From positions 67,880 through 131,879 of the forward strand of contig CAJUJV010000001.1 of the NCBI GenBank assembly GCA_910586845.1: a stretch of DNA of 64,000 nucleotides, in the 5' to 3' direction. A model generated the notes under the pieces. That model did no database searches. It worked only from the letters and a program-made list of their open reading frames with translations, and was not told where the DNA came from. The translations under genes and the position numbers were made by a program. Of this stretch, positions 26,231 through 35,148 are shown in pieces; the first letter of the stretch is position 1; each line of letters begins with the position of its first letter. The DNA comes from an uncultured Hungatella sp. (GTDB lineage Bacteria; Bacillota; Clostridia; Lachnospirales; Lachnospiraceae).

Positions 26231-27484
26231 ATGAAAAGTTGTCTGGAAGTGAAGGCGACCATGGTTGCCAACGAATTTATCGACCAATATATGGCCGGGG
26301 CCAATGGGGAGTATGTAAAAGTGTATCTGTATGTGCTTCGGCATCAGGGAGAGTCCCCGGATCCGGGGCGGATCGCCGATGACCTGAACCACACCGAGGC
26401 GGATGTGAAGAGAGCCCTGAATTATTGGGTGAGACAGGGGGTTCTGGCGGAGGCGGCACCCGGCGGCAGGGACAAGACTGAGCCGGCCGGATCCGGGGCA
26501 GGAGATTCAGGCAGGACGGCAGGAAACGACGGGGAAGGCTTTCGGGAGACGGCGGCAGGAAGCAGAGCGGGAGGATTCCGGGAGACGGAGGCAGGGAGCG
26601 GCACAGGAGAGGGCGGCAGGATTCCGGCAGCAGCCGGGTGCACAGCCGGTCCGACTGTGGTCATGTCCCGGGAAGAGACCCGGGGGGCTGCCGTCAGACC
26701 GGAGGCGGGTGCACAGCCGGCAGCGGGAGGCAGAAAACTCTACACGCCGGATCAGGTAAGCCGCCTGGCGGGACAGGAAGATTTTACCCAGCTGCTGTAT
26801 GTTGCCCAGAAGTACATGAATAAAGTGTTTACGTCCCGGGAGTGCGAGGTCTTTGCCTACCTCTATGACGGTCTGGGCATGGAGGCGGAGCTTCTGGAGT
26901 ATCTGACAGAGTACTGTGTCCAGGGAGGCCACTACAGCATCCGCTACCTGGAGTCCGTGGCTCTGGACTGGCACGCAAAAGGGATCCGCAGCGTAGATAT
27001 GGCCAAAGATTACACGGCCACATTCACGAAAGAAGGATTTGCCGTCATGCGGGCTTTCGGCATCGGCGACAGGCGGCCGGGGGAGCCGGAACTGCAGCTG
27101 ATCCGGAAATGGTTTCGGGAGTACGGCTTTACGAAAGACATCGTCGTGGAGGCCTGCAGCAGGACCCTGAGAGCCATCCATAAACCCAGTTTTTCCTATG
27201 CGGACAAGATTCTGACAGAGTGGAAAAAGGGCGGGGTCAGGATCCTGTCGGATGTGAGGAAGATGGATGAGAAGAGAGAAAAAGAAAGCACGGACAGAGA
27301 AAGCAGAAGGAGCGACCGGAATCCTGTAACACCCAGACCGGCAAAAAATCAGTTTCACAATTTTGAGCAGCGCAGCACCAACTATGATGCCATGGTGCTG
27401 GAACGGCTGAAGGAGCGGCTGGGAGAACAAAAAGAGGGACAGGGTCAGAGCGGGCCGTCCCGGCCGCTTTCGACCCGGGAGTAA
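26231..27484 (+). CDS. DnaD-domain primosome protein
   Basis: A 417-residue protein. Residues about 1-80 form a winged-helix-like N-terminus (VKVYLYVLRHQGESPDPGRIADDLNHTEADVKRAL). A Gly/Ala/Glu/Arg-rich insert of about 90 residues with internal repeats (GFRETAAGS / GFRETEAGS) follows. Two DnaD/DnaB_2 modules come next; the second ends in ASYADK-like FSYADKILTEWKKGGV, the conserved YxxxIxxxW-type core. DnaD proteins bind DnaA-bound DNA and help load the replicative helicase. The stop is 9 bases before the ATPase loader gene, and DnaA boxes precede it, fitting a primosome operon. Confidence 0.88.
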   Translation: MKSCLEVKATMVANEFIDQYMAGANGEYVKVYLYVLRHQGESPDPGRIADDLNHTEADVKRALNYWVRQGVLAEAAPGGRDKTEPAGSGAGDSGRTAGNDGEGFRETAAGSRAGGFRETEAGSGTGEGGRIPAAAGCTAGPTVVMSREETRGAAVRPEAGAQPAAGGRKLYTPDQVSRLAGQEDFTQLLYVAQKYMNKVFTSRECEVFAYLYDGLGMEAELLEYLTEYCVQGGHYSIRYLESVALDWHAKGIRSVDMAKDYTATFTKEGFAVMRAFGIGDRRPGEPELQLIRKWFREYGFTKDIVVEACSRTLRAIHKPSFSYADKILTEWKKGGVRILSDVRKMDEKREKESTDRESRRSDRNPVTPRPAKNQFHNFEQRSTNYDAMVLERLKERLGEQKEGQGQSGPSRPLSTRE

Positions 27485-27493
27485 GGAGGAGTC

Positions 27494-28474
27494 ATGGCAC
27501 TGAGCAATTCCCAGTACAACACCATTATGCGGCTGTATAATGAACGGCAGTTTCAGAACAAATATGAACAGGACAGACGGGTGAAAGAAGTCTATGAACG
27601 TCTTCCGCAGATACGGCAGATCGACGAGGAGGTCAGCACTCAGGCGGCGGCCTGCGCCCGGCGTCTTCTGGACGGGGATACGAAAGCCAGGGCGGCGCTG
27701 AAACAGCGGCTGGAAGACTTAAGGGAGCAGAAGGCAGCGCTTCTGGAGGCCGGCGGCTATAAGCCTGATTATCTGGAGATGCACTATCACTGTCCCGTGT
27801 GTCAGGACACGGGATATGTGAACGGAAAGAAATGCCGCTGTTTTAAAAAAGAGGAGATCAGTCTGTTATACTCTCAGTCCAATATCCAGGAAGTCCTGAA
27901 AAGAGAGAATTTTTCCACCTTTACCTTTGAGTATTATGACGACAAAGAGACGGTGGACCAGATCGGTATGACTGTGGCAGACTATATGGACCAGGTTTAC
28001 GGCTGGTGCCGGGAGTTTGTGGAAGGGTTTCCGGAGCAGGGAGGGAATCTGATCTTTACGGGAAGCACAGGAGTGGGAAAGACGTTTCTCACCAACTGTA
28101 TTGCCAAGGATCTGATCGACCGCTATCAGTCGGTGATCTATCTGTCAGCCAACGATCTGTTTGATATCTTCTCCAAAAACAAGTTTCACTATGAAACAGA
28201 GGAGGAGATGCGGGACATGTACCAGAACATCCTGGACTGCGACCTGCTGATCATCGACGATCTGGGGACGGAGCTGAACAACACCTTTGTTTCATCCCAG
28301 CTGTTCTACTGTATCAATGAGCGGCTGATCAGAAAGAAAGGCACCATCATCTCCACCAATCTGTCCATGGATATGCTGAGAGACGCCTATTCGGACCGGA
28401 TCTCATCCAGGATCATCAGCCAGTATTCCATTATCCCGCTGTACGGCGGAGATATCAGGACAAAAAAGCGATGA
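27494..28474 (+). CDS. dnaI: DnaC/DnaI-type helicase loader ATPase
   Basis: A 326-residue AAA+ protein. An N-terminal helical part (1-90) is followed by a zinc-binding CPVCQDTGYVNGKKCRC cluster at about 97-113. The ATPase has GSTGVGKTFLTNC (Walker A, about 193-205), DLLIIDDLGTELNN (Walker B, about 252-265), sensor-1 IISTNLS and an arginine-finger segment SDRISSRI. This is the DnaI/DnaC architecture that opens or holds the DnaB-type helicase for loading at the origin. It is coupled to the dnaD-like gene. IstB transposase helpers are similar but no IstA gene is nearby. Confidence 0.88.
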   Translation: MALSNSQYNTIMRLYNERQFQNKYEQDRRVKEVYERLPQIRQIDEEVSTQAAACARRLLDGDTKARAALKQRLEDLREQKAALLEAGGYKPDYLEMHYHCPVCQDTGYVNGKKCRCFKKEEISLLYSQSNIQEVLKRENFSTFTFEYYDDKETVDQIGMTVADYMDQVYGWCREFVEGFPEQGGNLIFTGSTGVGKTFLTNCIAKDLIDRYQSVIYLSANDLFDIFSKNKFHYETEEEMRDMYQNILDCDLLIIDDLGTELNNTFVSSQLFYCINERLIRKKGTIISTNLSMDMLRDAYSDRISSRIISQYSIIPLYGGDIRTKKR

Positions 28475-28479
28475 GCCGC

Positions 28480-28508
28480 TTGACTAATTACATACATAAT
28501 GATATAAA
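28480..28508 (+). promoter_or_regulatory. Strong promoter of PRPP synthetase gene
   Basis: TTGACT (28480-28485), an exact 17-bp spacer and TATAAA (28503-28508), 39 bp before the ATG and just past the loader stop. Confidence 0.75.
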
Positions 28509-28546
28509 GAATTTGTCAAATCAAACCGCACGGATGGAGGAAAGAA

Positions 28547-29725
28547 ATGATATACGAAGAGAAGACCATTGAGACGATACCAGTTGGCCCCCTTGGACTT
28601 GTTCCCCTGAAAAGCTGTACGGAGCTGGGGAAGAAAGTCAACGACTACTTAGTAACCTGGAGAAGAGAGAGAGAAAGCGAACATAAATCGACCATTGCCT
28701 TTGCAGGATATCAGAGAGATTCCTATATCATTGGTGCCAAGACGCCCAGATTCGGTTCCGGAGAGGCAAAAGGAGCTCTGGAGGAATCGGTCCGCGGCGA
28801 CGATCTGTATATTATGGTAGATGTGTGCAACTACAGCCTGACCTATTCCTTATGCGGTATGACCAACCACATGTCACCTGATGATCATTTTCAGGATCTG
28901 AAAAGGATCATCGCGGCAGCAGCCGGCAAGGCCCGCAGGATCAATGTGATCATGCCCTTCCTTTACGAGGGAAGACAGCACAAACGGTCCAGCAGAGAGT
29001 CTCTGGACTGCGCTCTGGCTCTTCAGGAGCTGGCCAACATGGGCGTGGAGAACATCATCACCTTTGATGCCCATGATCCCAGGGTCCAGAACGCTATTCC
29101 GGAAAAGGGGTTTGAGACCGTGCAGCCGACCTACCAGTTTATCAAACATCTGCTGAAGGTGGAGACGGACCTTCAGATTGACAGCGACCACATGATGGTC
29201 ATCAGCCCGGATGAAGGCGGCATGAGCCGCGCCGTGTACTTTGCCAATGTGCTGGGGCTGGACATGGGCATGTTCTATAAGCGCCGGGACTATACCCGGA
29301 TCGTAGACGGCAGGAACCCTATCGTGGCCCATGAATTCCTGGGAAGCAGTGTGGAAGGGAAAGATGTGATCATCGTCGACGACATGATTTCCTCCGGTGA
29401 GAGTATGCAGGATGTGGCTGCGGAGCTTAAGCGCCGGAAGGCAAGAAAGGTGTTTATCTTCTCAACCTTCGGCCTCTTTACCAACGGTCTGGAGAAATTT
29501 GACGACTATTACGAGAAGAGGATCATTGACAGAATCCTGACTACCAATCTGGTGTATCAGAGTCCTGAGCTTCTGTCCAGACCCTACTATGCCAGTGTGG
29601 ATATGAGCAAATACATCGCCCTGATCATCGATAACTTAAATCACGATGCTTCCCTCAGCGATCTGCTGAATCCGGCGGGAAGGATCAACCGGCTGCTGGA
29701 GCGGTATCGGAATCAGAAAAGATAA
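28547..29725 (+). CDS. prs: Ribose-phosphate pyrophosphokinase, long clostridial form
   Basis: A 392-residue cytoplasmic enzyme making PRPP from ribose-5-phosphate and ATP for purine, pyrimidine, NAD, His and Trp synthesis. INVIMPFLYEGRQHKRSSRESL matches the ATP/flexible-loop region. ITFDAHDPRVQNAIP aligns with the metal-binding DxHxxQ region, with DPRVQN in place of the common SxQxQG. DVIIVDDMISSGESM is the PRPP signature. Bacterial enzymes are usually about 315 residues; this one has extra N-terminal and internal sequence, as in a divergent Firmicute class. It ends 15 bases from the convergent LysR gene with no obvious terminator. Confidence 0.88.
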   Translation: MIYEEKTIETIPVGPLGLVPLKSCTELGKKVNDYLVTWRRERESEHKSTIAFAGYQRDSYIIGAKTPRFGSGEAKGALEESVRGDDLYIMVDVCNYSLTYSLCGMTNHMSPDDHFQDLKRIIAAAAGKARRINVIMPFLYEGRQHKRSSRESLDCALALQELANMGVENIITFDAHDPRVQNAIPEKGFETVQPTYQFIKHLLKVETDLQIDSDHMMVISPDEGGMSRAVYFANVLGLDMGMFYKRRDYTRIVDGRNPIVAHEFLGSSVEGKDVIIVDDMISSGESMQDVAAELKRRKARKVFIFSTFGLFTNGLEKFDDYYEKRIIDRILTTNLVYQSPELLSRPYYASVDMSKYIALIIDNLNHDASLSDLLNPAGRINRLLERYRNQKR

Positions 29726-29739
29726 TTTGACCGGCGGCT

Positions 29740-30639
29740 TCAGACCGTCTCCCGCACCACCTGAGCCAGAGCCCGGGCCGCCCGGGACTGGTAGGTGGAA
29801 TAGGGGTGAGCCAGTGCCAGATCCAGAAAAACACCGTTCTCCCCGATCGAGAGGTACACGGCATCCTCATAGTCGATGGCACAGGAGTGATAGGTAAATG
29901 CCAGCCCCAGTCCTTCCCGGGCCATGGCGACTCCCATGGCAGCCGTGATATTGGAGTTGTGGGAGATCACGCGGATGCCGGCTTTTTTAAATTCCCGGCG
30001 GCTGATGCTGCCAAGGATAGTGTCATAATCGCTTAAAATGTATTCATATTCTGAGGTATCTTTCAGATCTACCCAGTAATAAGGGGAGTCTTTTTGCTTC
30101 CGGGCGTGTTTCATGACCGGATGGTGTTTGTTGGCGACAAGAAAGATTTCGTCCCGCTTTAAAAATTCCACTTCATGGTCCAGACGGGTTAAGGGGAGAG
30201 CCACAATGGCAAGATCCACGGATCCGCGGACCAGATGGTCTTCCAGGGCCATACTGTGAGCTTCTGTAATATCTACCCGGACTCCGGGATATTTCTCATA
30301 AAATTTCTTAAGGATCTTCGGCAGCATATATTCACCCCGAAAAGAACTGATTCCCAGGATCACCCGCCCGCCTTTCAGTTGGGCCATGTCTGACAGCTCA
30401 TTCTGTACCAGACGGTAATGGGTCAGGATAGACCGGGCATTGTCCACAAAGACTTCGCCGGCGCTGGTAAGCCGGACGCCCCGCGAGGTCCGGACAAAAA
30501 GCTCGATCCCCAGCTCGGATTCATACTGTCTGAGAAATTCGCTGAGACTGGACTGAGCCATGAAAAGTCTGTCCGCGGCCCGGGTGATACTTTTTTCGTC
30601 AGCCAGAGTTACAATATAGGTAAGCTCTTTCAGATGCAT
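29740..30639 (-). CDS. LysR-family transcriptional regulator
   Basis: A 299-residue regulator. The N-terminal winged HTH is LKELTYIVTLADEKSITRAADRLFMAQSSLSEFLRQYESELGIELF, with an effector-binding periplasmic-fold domain from about 90. It reads away from the DUF6282-permease operon at 30770, the classic divergent LysR layout, with palindromic sites in the 130-bp gap. It probably controls that operon and itself in response to the transported compound. Effector unknown. Confidence 0.92.
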   Translation of the reverse strand: MHLKELTYIVTLADEKSITRAADRLFMAQSSLSEFLRQYESELGIELFVRTSRGVRLTSAGEVFVDNARSILTHYRLVQNELSDMAQLKGGRVILGISSFRGEYMLPKILKKFYEKYPGVRVDITEAHSMALEDHLVRGSVDLAIVALPLTRLDHEVEFLKRDEIFLVANKHHPVMKHARKQKDSPYYWVDLKDTSEYEYILSDYDTILGSISRREFKKAGIRVISHNSNITAAMGVAMAREGLGLAFTYHSCAIDYEDAVYLSIGENGVFLDLALAHPYSTYQSRAARALAQVVRETV

Positions 30640-30654
30640 CCTGTGTCCTTTCTA

Positions 30655-30687
30655 ATATCGGTTTTACCGATATACTCTATATAGTAT
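30655..30687. promoter_or_regulatory. LysR-type operator pair
   Basis: ATATCGGTTTTACCGATAT (30655-30673) is an exact inverted repeat with 8-bp arms and contains the T-N11-A motif of LysR sites (30658-30670). A second short repeat, ATACT to AGTAT (30672-30687), adjoins it. Both lie 16-48 bp upstream of the LysR start, suiting autoregulation and divergent activation. A TATGAT-like -10 for the rightward operon lies near 30717. Confidence 0.65.
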
Positions 30688-30769
30688 TTTCTATTTCGCC
30701 AATAGTAACTCCATTATATGATAAAGATATCCAATAAGCAAGAACGATAGAGAGAAGGAGGCAGTTTTT

Positions 30770-31630
30770 ATGGGAACAGTTTCATTAAAAGGGGTTATTG
30801 ATATGCATGTACATTCTAACCCGGATATCCGTCATCGTGCCTATGATGATTTTGAACTGACAGAGGCGGCTGTCAGAGTTGGCGCCAGAGCCATTGTCAT
30901 CAAGACTCATCAGGGAACTACGGTAGACAGAGCATATCTGTGCAACCGGTATAATGAGAGGGTCCATGGCGGAGATAATGACTTTACCATGTTCGGAGGA
31001 GTCACCATGAACCGTCAGGTGGGAGGTATCAACCCGGCAGCAGTGGAGAGCGGACTGAAGCTGGGGGCTAAAGTGATCTGGCTTCCTACTCAGTCAGCCA
31101 GGAACCATCTGGTAAAAAACAAAGCAGACACGACAAACTGTGTGGAAGTTGTAAAAGACGGAAAGGTGGTGCCGGAGCTGAACAGTGTGTTTCAGCTGAT
31201 CAAAGATCATGATGCAGTTCTGGGAACAGCCCATGTATCGCCGGAAGAATGCTTCCGGGTAGTAGAAGCGGCCCGGGACGCAGGGGTAAAAAAGATTGTG
31301 GTAACTCATCCGGAATGGTGGCTGGTAGGTATGAGTCTGGAAGATCAGGTAAGGATTGTCAAGGACTATGACGTGATTCTGGAGCACTGTTATGCACAGC
31401 CTCTGGGCGGCGGAAAATATAAGAGTAACCTGGAAATGAATCTGGAGGCTGTCAGGGCCTGCGGTTATGAGCATGTGATGGTGTGTACCGACGGAGGACA
31501 GGTGGAAAATCCTAATTGGGAGATCGCTCTGGAAGAGTATATGCAGTATCTGGCCGATCATGGGATCACGGAGAGCCAGCTTTATTATATGACACATACG
31601 ATCCAGGCCGGACTGCTTGGGATCAACTAG
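30770..31630 (+). CDS. DUF6282 metal-dependent hydrolase-like protein
   Basis: A 286-residue cytoplasmic protein of the amidohydrolase/TIM-barrel type. VIDMHVHSNPDIRHR at about 9-23 is a metal-binding HxH motif. Further candidate ligands are in GTAHVSPEE, VTHPEWW and VCTDGGQ, in the usual order of amidohydrolase metal residues. This fits the DUF6282 group, whose substrates are not known. It lies 15 bases before a MatC/SLC13-type permease gene and is divergent from a LysR gene, so it probably hydrolyses an imported organic acid, cyclic amide or lactone. The ribosome site is GAAGGAGG. Confidence 0.85.
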   Translation: MGTVSLKGVIDMHVHSNPDIRHRAYDDFELTEAAVRVGARAIVIKTHQGTTVDRAYLCNRYNERVHGGDNDFTMFGGVTMNRQVGGINPAAVESGLKLGAKVIWLPTQSARNHLVKNKADTTNCVEVVKDGKVVPELNSVFQLIKDHDAVLGTAHVSPEECFRVVEAARDAGVKKIVVTHPEWWLVGMSLEDQVRIVKDYDVILEHCYAQPLGGGKYKSNLEMNLEAVRACGYEHVMVCTDGGQVENPNWEIALEEYMQYLADHGITESQLYYMTHTIQAGLLGIN

Positions 31631-31645
31631 ACAGGAGGAGTATTT

Positions 31646-32941
31646 ATGCTGAGTATACTGATTATTGGATCTATAGCCATATCCGTGGCTATCGGCTACA
31701 AAACCAAATTCAACACCGGATTTTTCGCCATGGTATTTGCCTATCTGATCGGCTGCTTTGCTCTAGGGATGAAGACAAAAGAGGTGATCGCAGGCTGGCC
31801 TGTAAGCACCATGTTCGTCATCTTTTCCGTGTCCCTGTTCTATAACTTTGCGCTGGTCAACGGGACTCTGGAAAAGACCGCCCGCTATCTGCTGTATGCA
31901 TGCCGGAGATTTCCCGGACTTCTGCCTTTTGCTCTGTATCTGGCCAGCGCAGGCATCGCGGCTCTGGGAGCCGGATTTTTTACGGTCATGGCATTTATGG
32001 CGCCTATTACGATCCTGATCTGTCGGGAAGCAAAAATGGATCAGCTTACAGGAGCCGTAGCTATCAACTGCGGAGCCCTGTCAGGAGCCAATTTTATGAC
32101 CAGCGGCAGCGGAATCATCTTTCGGGGGCTGATGGATGAAGGAGGGATGGCAGAAGTATCCTTTTCCTACTCGGCAGTGATCTTTGTGGCCAGCGTTATA
32201 TTTTCTCTGCTGCTGATCGCCGCCTTTCGGTATATTCCCAGGAACAACAGAAACATCGGTAAAGACATGGCATTTGAAAAGCCGGAACCCCTTACAGGAA
32301 AACAGAAGCTGAATCTGTATCTCATGCTGGCCATGATCGCGGCAGTGCTGATCTTCCCGATCTTACATATTATTCTGCCCGATGCAAAACTGATTACTTT
32401 CATCAACAGTAAGATCGATGTGGGGCTGGTGGCAATTGTATTTTCCGTCATCGCCCTGTTCTGTGACCTAGCGCCTCAGAAAGACGTGATCGGAAAAGTG
32501 CCGTGGAATACCATCATCATGATCTGCGGCGTGGGAATGCTGATCAACGTGGCCATAAAAGCAGGAACTATCGAGATGCTGTCCGCGTGGGCCGGAAGCA
32601 GCCTGCCGGTATGGATCGTACCCATCGCATTCAGTATCATAGGTGCGATTATGAGTTTCTTCTCCAGCACCCTGGGCGTTGTATGCCCTGCACTGTATCC
32701 TCTGGTTCCCAATCTGGCAGCAGCAACAGGACTAAGCCCTCTTGTTCTGTATACCTGTATCGTTATCGGAGCTCAGAGTTCGGCCATCTCTCCGTTCTCG
32801 TCAGGAGGAAGTCTGGTTCTTGGTTCCTGCAGTACGGAGGAAGAGAGAAATACCATGTTCCCCCGTCTTCTCTTTATAGCGGTCCCCATCAGCGTCCTGT
32901 CTGCCACCGTATTTAATCTGATCCTGTCATTTATTTTATAA
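31646..32941 (+). CDS. SLC13/MatC-type anion permease
   Basis: A 431-residue membrane protein with about 11-12 helices in two similar halves. The N-terminal half with FNTGFFAMVFAYLIG and the helix-breaking NCGALSGANFMTSGSG motif, and the C-terminal half with VCPALYPLVP and AQSSAISPFSSGGSLVLGSC, resemble dicarboxylate carriers with a MatC N-terminal domain. It probably imports a di- or mono-carboxylate by cation symport. With the DUF6282 hydrolase and LysR regulator it forms a compact uptake-and-hydrolysis unit; the substrate is unknown. Confidence 0.85.
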   Translation: MLSILIIGSIAISVAIGYKTKFNTGFFAMVFAYLIGCFALGMKTKEVIAGWPVSTMFVIFSVSLFYNFALVNGTLEKTARYLLYACRRFPGLLPFALYLASAGIAALGAGFFTVMAFMAPITILICREAKMDQLTGAVAINCGALSGANFMTSGSGIIFRGLMDEGGMAEVSFSYSAVIFVASVIFSLLLIAAFRYIPRNNRNIGKDMAFEKPEPLTGKQKLNLYLMLAMIAAVLIFPILHIILPDAKLITFINSKIDVGLVAIVFSVIALFCDLAPQKDVIGKVPWNTIIMICGVGMLINVAIKAGTIEMLSAWAGSSLPVWIVPIAFSIIGAIMSFFSSTLGVVCPALYPLVPNLAAATGLSPLVLYTCIVIGAQSSAISPFSSGGSLVLGSCSTEEERNTMFPRLLFIAVPISVLSATVFNLILSFIL

Positions 32942-32953
32942 GAGATAAACAGA

Positions 32954-32974
32954 AGCCCCTGGATTCCAGGGGCT
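32954..32974. terminator. Bidirectional hairpin between permease and histidine kinase genes
   Basis: AGCCCCTGG and CCAGGGGCT form a perfect 9-bp stem around ATT, between two convergent genes. T-runs on either side are weak. Confidence 0.6.
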
Positions 32975-33004
32975 GAAATTCTGCAGTTCTTCCGGTGACA
33001 GCCG

Positions 33005-34411
33005 TCATGTGACCGTTGCCCGAGGCAGAGTAAAGATAAACTCCGTTCCCACTCCCTCGGTGCTGATCACGTCGATGGTTTCCCCGTGATTCTGTATGAT
33101 CTCTTTTACAATGGCCAGTCCCAGCCCGGTTCCCCGCTTGTCCTTTCCGCGGGACTGATCCGTCTTGTAGAACCGTTCCCAGATCTTCTTTAAACTCCCC
33201 TTGGGGATTCCGATGCCGGTATCCTTCACGGAGATAAAAACCTTCTCGTATCTGAGAGAGGTCTGGATATAGATCACCGAATCCGGGTGACTGAATTTGA
33301 TGGCATTGTCAATGAGGTTGTAGAGCACCTGCTGGATCTTTCCAAGATCTGCGTAGACCATGGTGATGGTCTCAGAGAAGGTTAAGTCCACTACGATGTT
33401 CTTGGCATCGCAGGTACCCTCAAAGGAGGCGGCTGTGTCCTTGATCACCCGGTTGATGTCAAAATTGGTGCGGGACAGGTAGCCCTTGCTGTCCAGAGAG
33501 TTAAGAGTCAGAAGTCCCTGAGTCAGCTTGTTCAGCCGGTCCGTCTCGGAGATGACCCGGGTTAGGTATTTCTCATACATCTCCGGCGGGATGGTGCCGT
33601 CCAGTATGGCCTCCAGATAGCCCTTGATGGAGGTGAGGGGAGAGCGGAAATCATGAGAAATATTGGCGATAAAGGTCCGCTGATATTCCTCCATCTTGTC
33701 CAGCTCATCGGACATATAATTTAAAGTGGCAGCCAGATACCCCATCTCATCCTGAGTATGTATGGTGGTCTTGTATTTCAGATTGCCGTCCGCGTACTGG
33801 TTGGCCGCCTCAGTGATCTTTTTCAGAGGGCCGTACACGGTTTTGGTAAATACCAGGAGTATGATCAGGGACAGGCCGAAGATAATACCCGACACGATGT
33901 ACAGAATATTCAGGAACCTGTCCTTGGAACCGTGGATCTGTCTCAGGGGCAGATGGATGAGCACATAGCCGTAGGTGGTGTAATTTCCTGTAATAGGCGC
34001 GGAGACGGTCATCACATCCTCTGTGAAACAGTCGTTGTAGGTTCCGATCGTGTAGGGCTGATTGCCGTTGAGCACAGGGTCAAAGCCCTCTATAATCATG
34101 CCGGTCCTGGAGGAATTGCGGCTGTCCACCACAATGGTGCCTCTCCTGTTGACGATCCAGATCTCCGCTCTCAGATAGGTGGATACGGCTTCCAGCTGAG
34201 GAGACACCGAATCGATGGTCAGGCTGCGGCCTTTGTATACCTGGCTGTATCTGGCGGCCAGAAGGCTGGCCTCGTCATAGAGAGCGGCGGATTCTTCTTT
34301 CATCAGCTGATTATAAGTCAGCTCCGAAGCCACCGTAGCTACGGCCAGAAAGGCCACCAGGCCGAAGACCAGATAGCCCAGGATAAACTTGTAGTACAGA
34401 GAATGCTTCAT
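33005..34411 (-). CDS. Sensor histidine kinase
   Basis: A 468-residue membrane kinase. TM1 lies at about 8-28, an extracellular Cache/PAS-like sensor at 29-168, TM2 at about 169-189, then HAMP. The H-box is FIANISHDFRSPLTSIKGYL with phospho-His253. The N-box is LYNLIDNAIKFSH, followed by DTGIGIP and GTGLGLAIVKEI. It autophosphorylates and passes phosphate to Asp55 of the response regulator encoded 9 bases upstream. The signal cannot be inferred from sequence, and no obvious target operon lies next to it. Confidence 0.95.
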   Translation of the reverse strand: MKHSLYYKFILGYLVFGLVAFLAVATVASELTYNQLMKEESAALYDEASLLAARYSQVYKGRSLTIDSVSPQLEAVSTYLRAEIWIVNRRGTIVVDSRNSSRTGMIIEGFDPVLNGNQPYTIGTYNDCFTEDVMTVSAPITGNYTTYGYVLIHLPLRQIHGSKDRFLNILYIVSGIIFGLSLIILLVFTKTVYGPLKKITEAANQYADGNLKYKTTIHTQDEMGYLAATLNYMSDELDKMEEYQRTFIANISHDFRSPLTSIKGYLEAILDGTIPPEMYEKYLTRVISETDRLNKLTQGLLTLNSLDSKGYLSRTNFDINRVIKDTAASFEGTCDAKNIVVDLTFSETITMVYADLGKIQQVLYNLIDNAIKFSHPDSVIYIQTSLRYEKVFISVKDTGIGIPKGSLKKIWERFYKTDQSRGKDKRGTGLGLAIVKEIIQNHGETIDVISTEGVGTEFIFTLPRATVT

Positions 34412-34420
34412 GGCCTGTCC

Positions 34421-35134
34421 TCAGCGCTTGACTTCGAATTTGTAGCCGATGCCCCACACCGTAGTCAGGGCCCAGCGATCATTGTCCTTGATCTTCTCCC
34501 GCAGGCGCTTGATGTGTACGTCCACGGTCCTGGTATCTCCGATGTACTCATATCCCCAGATGTGGTCCAGAAGCTGTTCTCTGGTAAAGACCTGGTTGGG
34601 GGAGGAGGCCAGAAAATATAAAAGTTCCAGTTCCTTGGGAGGCATGTCCACGGAGCGGCCGTTGTAGGTTACGGAATAATTGGTCAGGTTTACGATGAGG
34701 CCCGGATACTCCACGAAATCTCCCTGCTGGTCGCTGCCGGCAGTTCCGGGGGAGGCAGGCGCGGCATGATATCTGCGCAGCACCGCCTTGACACGGGCCA
34801 CCAGTTCCTTGGAGTCAAAGGGCTTGATCATATAGTCGTCGGCTCCCAGTTCCAGCCCCAGCACTTTGTCGAAGATCTCTCCCTTGGCGGAGAGCATGAT
34901 GATGGGGATCTGAGAGGTGGTCCGCAGTTCCCGGCATACCTGATATCCGTCGATGCCGGGAAGCATCAGGTCCAGAAGGATGATGTTGGGTTTAAATTCC
35001 GGGAATACCCGCAGAGCCTCTTCTCCATCCAGAACAATCATGGTCTCGTAACATTCTTTCGTTAAATATAGGGAAATCAGTTCCGCAATATTGGCATCGT
35101 CATCAACGATCAGTACCCGTTGTTTTTCTGCCAT
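34421..35134 (-). CDS. OmpR/PhoB-family response regulator
   Basis: A 237-residue regulator. The receiver (1-120) has the acidic pair Asp11/Asp12, phospho-acceptor Asp55 in IILLDLMLPGIDG, Ser/Thr in IIMLSAKGE and Lys in MIKPFDSKEL. A Ser/Gly/Gln linker precedes a C-terminal winged helix (VFTREQLLDHIWGYEYIGDTRTVDVHIKRLREKI in two pieces). Its gene lies between mutS2 (14 bases upstream) and the kinase gene (9 bases downstream), so all three are likely co-transcribed. The ribosome site is AGGAGG. Confidence 0.95.
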   Translation of the reverse strand: MAEKQRVLIVDDDANIAELISLYLTKECYETMIVLDGEEALRVFPEFKPNIILLDLMLPGIDGYQVCRELRTTSQIPIIMLSAKGEIFDKVLGLELGADDYMIKPFDSKELVARVKAVLRRYHAAPASPGTAGSDQQGDFVEYPGLIVNLTNYSVTYNGRSVDMPPKELELLYFLASSPNQVFTREQLLDHIWGYEYIGDTRTVDVHIKRLREKIKDNDRWALTTVWGIGYKFEVKR

Positions 35135-35148
35135 CTGAATACCTCCTG

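Noticed and set aside
27494..28474. IstB transposition ATPase
   Set aside because: The N-terminal zinc cluster, the preceding DnaD gene and absence of IstA or terminal repeats favour a helicase loader.
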